The notes beneath the pieces are model-generated. The model did no database searches, was not told where the DNA came from, and saw only the letters and a list, made by a program, of their open reading frames with translations. 14,119 nucleotides of DNA from JADCCX01 sp031372765 (GTDB lineage Bacteria > Pseudomonadota > Alphaproteobacteria > Rhizobiales > Beijerinckiaceae). The position numbers were made by a program, and so were the translations under genes. Below, one piece after another: positions 12,329 through 14,119 of the stretch. The DNA lies in NCBI GenBank assembly GCA_031372765.1, contig JANMLW010000083.1:1-14119 (forward strand). The letters run 5' to 3'. The number at the start of each line of letters is the position of its first letter. Positions within the stretch are counted from its first letter, which is position 1.

Positions 12329-12910
12329 ATGTTGAAGAAGCTCTACGACTGGACCATGGCGCTCGCCAACAAGCCATCCGCACCCTACACGCTGGGCGCG
12401 GTGTCTTTCGCGGAAAGCTCCTTCTTCCCCATCCCGCCCGATGTGGTGCTGGCACCCATGGCGCTGGCAAAACCGCACAGGGCCTATCACTATGCCGCTA
12501 TCTGCACGGTGACGTCAGTGCTGGGCGGCCTTTTGGGCTATGCCATTGGGGCATACTTCTTCCAGACTATCGGCCAATGGCTCATCGGCATTTACGGTGG
12601 CGCTGGTAAGATCGACAACTTGCTGGGGCTATACCGCGAATACGGCGCCCTGCTGATCATCATCAAGGGCCTGACGCCGATTCCCTACAAGTTCGTGACC
12701 ATCGCCAGCGGTATTGCGGGTTACGATCTATTCTGGTTCATCGCATTGTCTATCCTGACACGCGGGGCGCGGTTTTTCATGGTAGCCGCCTTGCTGACCA
12801 AATTCGGCGGCCCCATCAAAGCCATGATGGACAAGCATGGCGGGTTGATCATCGGGCTCATGCTGGTGGCAATCATCGGTGGATTTGTGGCTTTGAAGTT
12901 CCTGCTATGA
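12329..12910 (+). CDS. yqaA: YqaA-family (SNARE-associated/DedA superfamily) membrane protein
   Basis: A 193-residue inner-membrane protein with the YqaA hallmark FAESSFFPIPPDVVLAPMAL (28-47), a hydrophobic pair TSVLGGLLGYAIGAYFF, a re-entrant-like LIIIKGLTPIPYKFVTIASG (108-127), and a C-terminal membrane helix (~172-193). The superfamily is linked to lipid and membrane homeostasis; YqaA itself has no firm function. Its stop codon overlaps the next start (ATGA at 12907-12910), so it is translationally coupled to dsbB. Confidence 0.88.
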   Translation: MLKKLYDWTMALANKPSAPYTLGAVSFAESSFFPIPPDVVLAPMALAKPHRAYHYAAICTVTSVLGGLLGYAIGAYFFQTIGQWLIGIYGGAGKIDNLLGLYREYGALLIIIKGLTPIPYKFVTIASGIAGYDLFWFIALSILTRGARFFMVAALLTKFGGPIKAMMDKHGGLIIGLMLVAIIGGFVALKFLL

Positions 12911-13473
12911 AGATTCCACATCTGGGCATGCTTTACACCTACGCCGCCTCAGCGCCGCAACGGCGGGCGGGCGTGCTGTTTGTGATTGCCTCTGCCACCA
13001 TTGCAGGAGCCTGGTTCACTGAGCTGGTGCTGGGCTATGTGCCATGCAAACTTTGCCTGCTGCAGCGCTGGCCCTATTATGCCGCCGTGCCGCTTGCGGC
13101 CTTTGCGCTGTTCATCTCTGGGCCCCTGCCCTTCCGGACAGCGGCCCGCCCCGCCTTTGCCATGCTGGCCGCGATTTTCATGCTCAGCACAGCGCTCGGC
13201 GTGCATCATGCCGGGGTGGAATGGGGCTGGTGGCTTGGCCCGGCGGATTGCGGCGGCAAGATTTCCGCCGGACCAGCCAATGCGGCGGATTTGCTGTCCG
13301 CCATGAACAACACGCGCATTGTCAGCTGTACGGAAGCCTCGTTCAAGATTCTGGGCCTGTCCCTCGCGGGCTGGAACGTGCTTGTCTCGTTCATTCTGGC
13401 CACCATAGCCATCCGTGGCTGGCGAGCTCCGAGACCATTCCCAGGCATGCGCTCGGGCACTTTACCCCGTTAA
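12907..13473 (+). CDS. Disulfide bond formation protein B family (DsbB/DsbI)
   Basis: A 188-residue four-helix inner-membrane protein. It has the quinone-proximal pair C47-K-L-C50 in PCKLCLLQRWPYY, with Q53-R54 following as in the family, then four membrane spans. A periplasmic loop carries the second Cys pair (C115 in GPADCGGK and C141 in VSCTEASF), followed by LSLAGWNVL. DsbB reoxidises periplasmic DsbA and passes electrons to quinone. The spacing of the second Cys pair and the absence of dsbA nearby leave DsbB versus DsbI open. It is coupled by a 4-bp overlap to yqaA. Confidence 0.87.
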   Translation: MKIPHLGMLYTYAASAPQRRAGVLFVIASATIAGAWFTELVLGYVPCKLCLLQRWPYYAAVPLAAFALFISGPLPFRTAARPAFAMLAAIFMLSTALGVHHAGVEWGWWLGPADCGGKISAGPANAADLLSAMNNTRIVSCTEASFKILGLSLAGWNVLVSFILATIAIRGWRAPRPFPGMRSGTLPR

Positions 13474-13547
13474 CCACGTTCCTTACTGAAACCTTAAAAT
13501 CTATCTGCGAATCTATGGCTTCAGGTTGGGGAATCTGGAGGCATGTC

Positions 13548-13898
13548 ATGACGAAATTTGCACGAGCAATTGCAGGCGCAGTCCTGCTCTCCGCACTCCC
13601 GATTGCGCCGGCGGAAGCGCAGTATTATCCGCGCCGCCACTACGGTGGTGAAGCCCTGGCAGGTGGTGTGCTGGGCGGTGTGATCGGCGGATTGGCAGCT
13701 GGTGCGATCATCAATTCCGCACGCCCCGCGCCGGTTTATGCAGAGCCGGAACCTGTCTACACGCGACCCCGGGTTTACCACCGGCATGTCTCGGCCTATC
13801 CCGATGTGGAGTACGTTCCGGCTTGCGCCATGCAGCGCCAGCGGGTCTGGGTGGATCAATACACCTGGACCCATCGTTATGTCCGTGTATGTGACTGA
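13548..13898 (+). CDS. Small secreted glycine-zipper protein, function unknown
   Basis: A 116-residue exported protein. A signal peptide (MTKFARAIAG AVLLSALPIA) has a cleavage site near AEA-Q (residue 24). The glycine-rich segment GGEALAGGVLGGVIGGLAAG (33-52) is a glycine zipper that could insert in or contact a membrane. A Pro/Tyr-rich stretch and two cysteines (C93, C115) follow in a C-terminal part similar to many rhizobial surface proteins of unknown function. GGAG lies 8 bp before the ATG. The frame is open far upstream across dsbB, but only this start fits a signal peptide. Confidence 0.8.
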   Translation: MTKFARAIAGAVLLSALPIAPAEAQYYPRRHYGGEALAGGVLGGVIGGLAAGAIINSARPAPVYAEPEPVYTRPRVYHRHVSAYPDVEYVPACAMQRQRVWVDQYTWTHRYVRVCD

Positions 13899-13955
13899 TC
13901 CGACGGCATTTCGAGGCATTAAACCCGTGCTTTTGCGCCCCTGAGCGCCTAGTGT

Positions 13956-13981
13956 TTTCGCTGACGAATCAATCAGCGAAA
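13956..13981. promoter_or_regulatory. Perfect 9-bp dyad upstream of gyrB
   Basis: TTTCGCTGA (13956-13964) and TCAGCGAAA (13973-13981) are exact reverse complements across 8 bp and end 13 bp before the gyrB ATG. No T-run follows on either side at the right place for a clean terminator. It could be an operator or a leader hairpin affecting gyrB translation. Confidence 0.5.
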
Positions 13982-13994
13982 GCATATTTAACCC

Positions 13995-14119
13995 ATGGCC
14001 GAACCCGCCACTCATCCGCCCGAAGGCACTGATCCCAACGCCTATGGTGCAGACTCGATCAAGGTTCTCAAGGGCCTTGATGCCGTGCGCAAGCGGCCGG
14101 GAATGTATATCGGCGATAC
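13995..14119 (+). CDS. gyrB: DNA gyrase subunit B, N-terminal part
   Basis: Only the first 41 residues are in the window. YGADSIKVLKGLDAVRKRPG and MYIGD form the start of the GHKL ATPase domain of GyrB, which with GyrA introduces negative supercoils using ATP. ParE of the same bacteria usually has a different start (I-E-V-L-E-G-L-E-P-V-R-x-RPGMYIGG), so GyrB is favoured. The short acidic/Pro-rich leader before YGADS varies in this family. No clear Shine-Dalgarno precedes the ATG; a dyad sits immediately upstream. Confidence 0.9.
   Translation, partial: MAEPATHPPEGTDPNAYGADSIKVLKGLDAVRKRPGMYIGD

Noticed and set aside
13044..13547. Upstream extension of the glycine-zipper gene across dsbB
   Set aside because: The extended frame overlaps dsbB in another frame, and only the start at 13548 yields a signal peptide with a good ribosome binding site.
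13995..14119. parE instead of gyrB
   Set aside because: YGADSIKVLKGLDAVRKRPGM with MYIGD fits GyrB; alphaproteobacterial ParE usually has a distinct sequence around this motif.

Overview
The window looks like chromosomal DNA of an alphaproteobacterium, most likely of the order Hyphomicrobiales (Rhizobiales). Supporting this are the GyrB N-terminus at the right end, a tRNA-Trp directly ahead of secE-nusG, an intracellular PHA depolymerase of the Cys-nucleophile type, a RIME-like intergenic palindromic repeat, and a candidate AbcR/alpha-r15-like small RNA. No phage structural genes, transposase or CRISPR array are visible.

Left edge (1-554): the right-hand boundary of an integrated element. 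It holds the C-terminal end of a tyrosine recombinase, an intact tRNA-Leu(UAA) on the minus strand, three GGTGACA repeats around that tRNA's promoter, and a 5'-less 3' fragment of a tRNA-Leu(UAG), the usual footprint of an island attachment site. Normal chromosome resumes with tRNA-Trp, secE and nusG (618-1639). nusG is not followed by rplK as is common; a secreted rhodanese-like protein gene (1768-2412) lies there instead.

Middle (2424-7299): a leftward four-gene cluster, TVP38/TMEM64 membrane protein, mercuric-reductase-like flavoprotein, orphan sensor histidine kinase and PfkB-family kinase (probably 2-keto-3-deoxygluconate kinase). Spacings are only 3-27 bp, so it probably forms one operon. 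Divergent from it is a short non-coding unit with a promoter-like sequence, a CU-rich hairpin loop, a single-stranded GCCTCCCT and a very strong intrinsic terminator. It is read as a trans-acting sRNA. Then come a DHRS6-like short-chain dehydrogenase (minus) and a short cation-diffusion-facilitator protein (plus).

Right part (8878-14119): phaZ has a promoter-like sequence overlapped by a PhaR-like TGC-N3-GCA palindrome. It is followed by a RelE/ParE-type toxin and HTH antitoxin pair with a dyad over its promoter. rluD (minus) and the yqaA-dsbB pair (plus) are divergent and separated by a 172-bp RIME-like inverted repeat that also supplies the purine-rich leader of rluD. A small secreted glycine-zipper protein and the start of gyrB close the window, with a perfect 9-bp dyad just upstream of gyrB.

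Most genes are ordinary housekeeping or metabolic genes. The points most worth checking are the island boundary, the candidate sRNA, the operon with an orphan sensor kinase, and the predicted phaZ and toxin-antitoxin operators.
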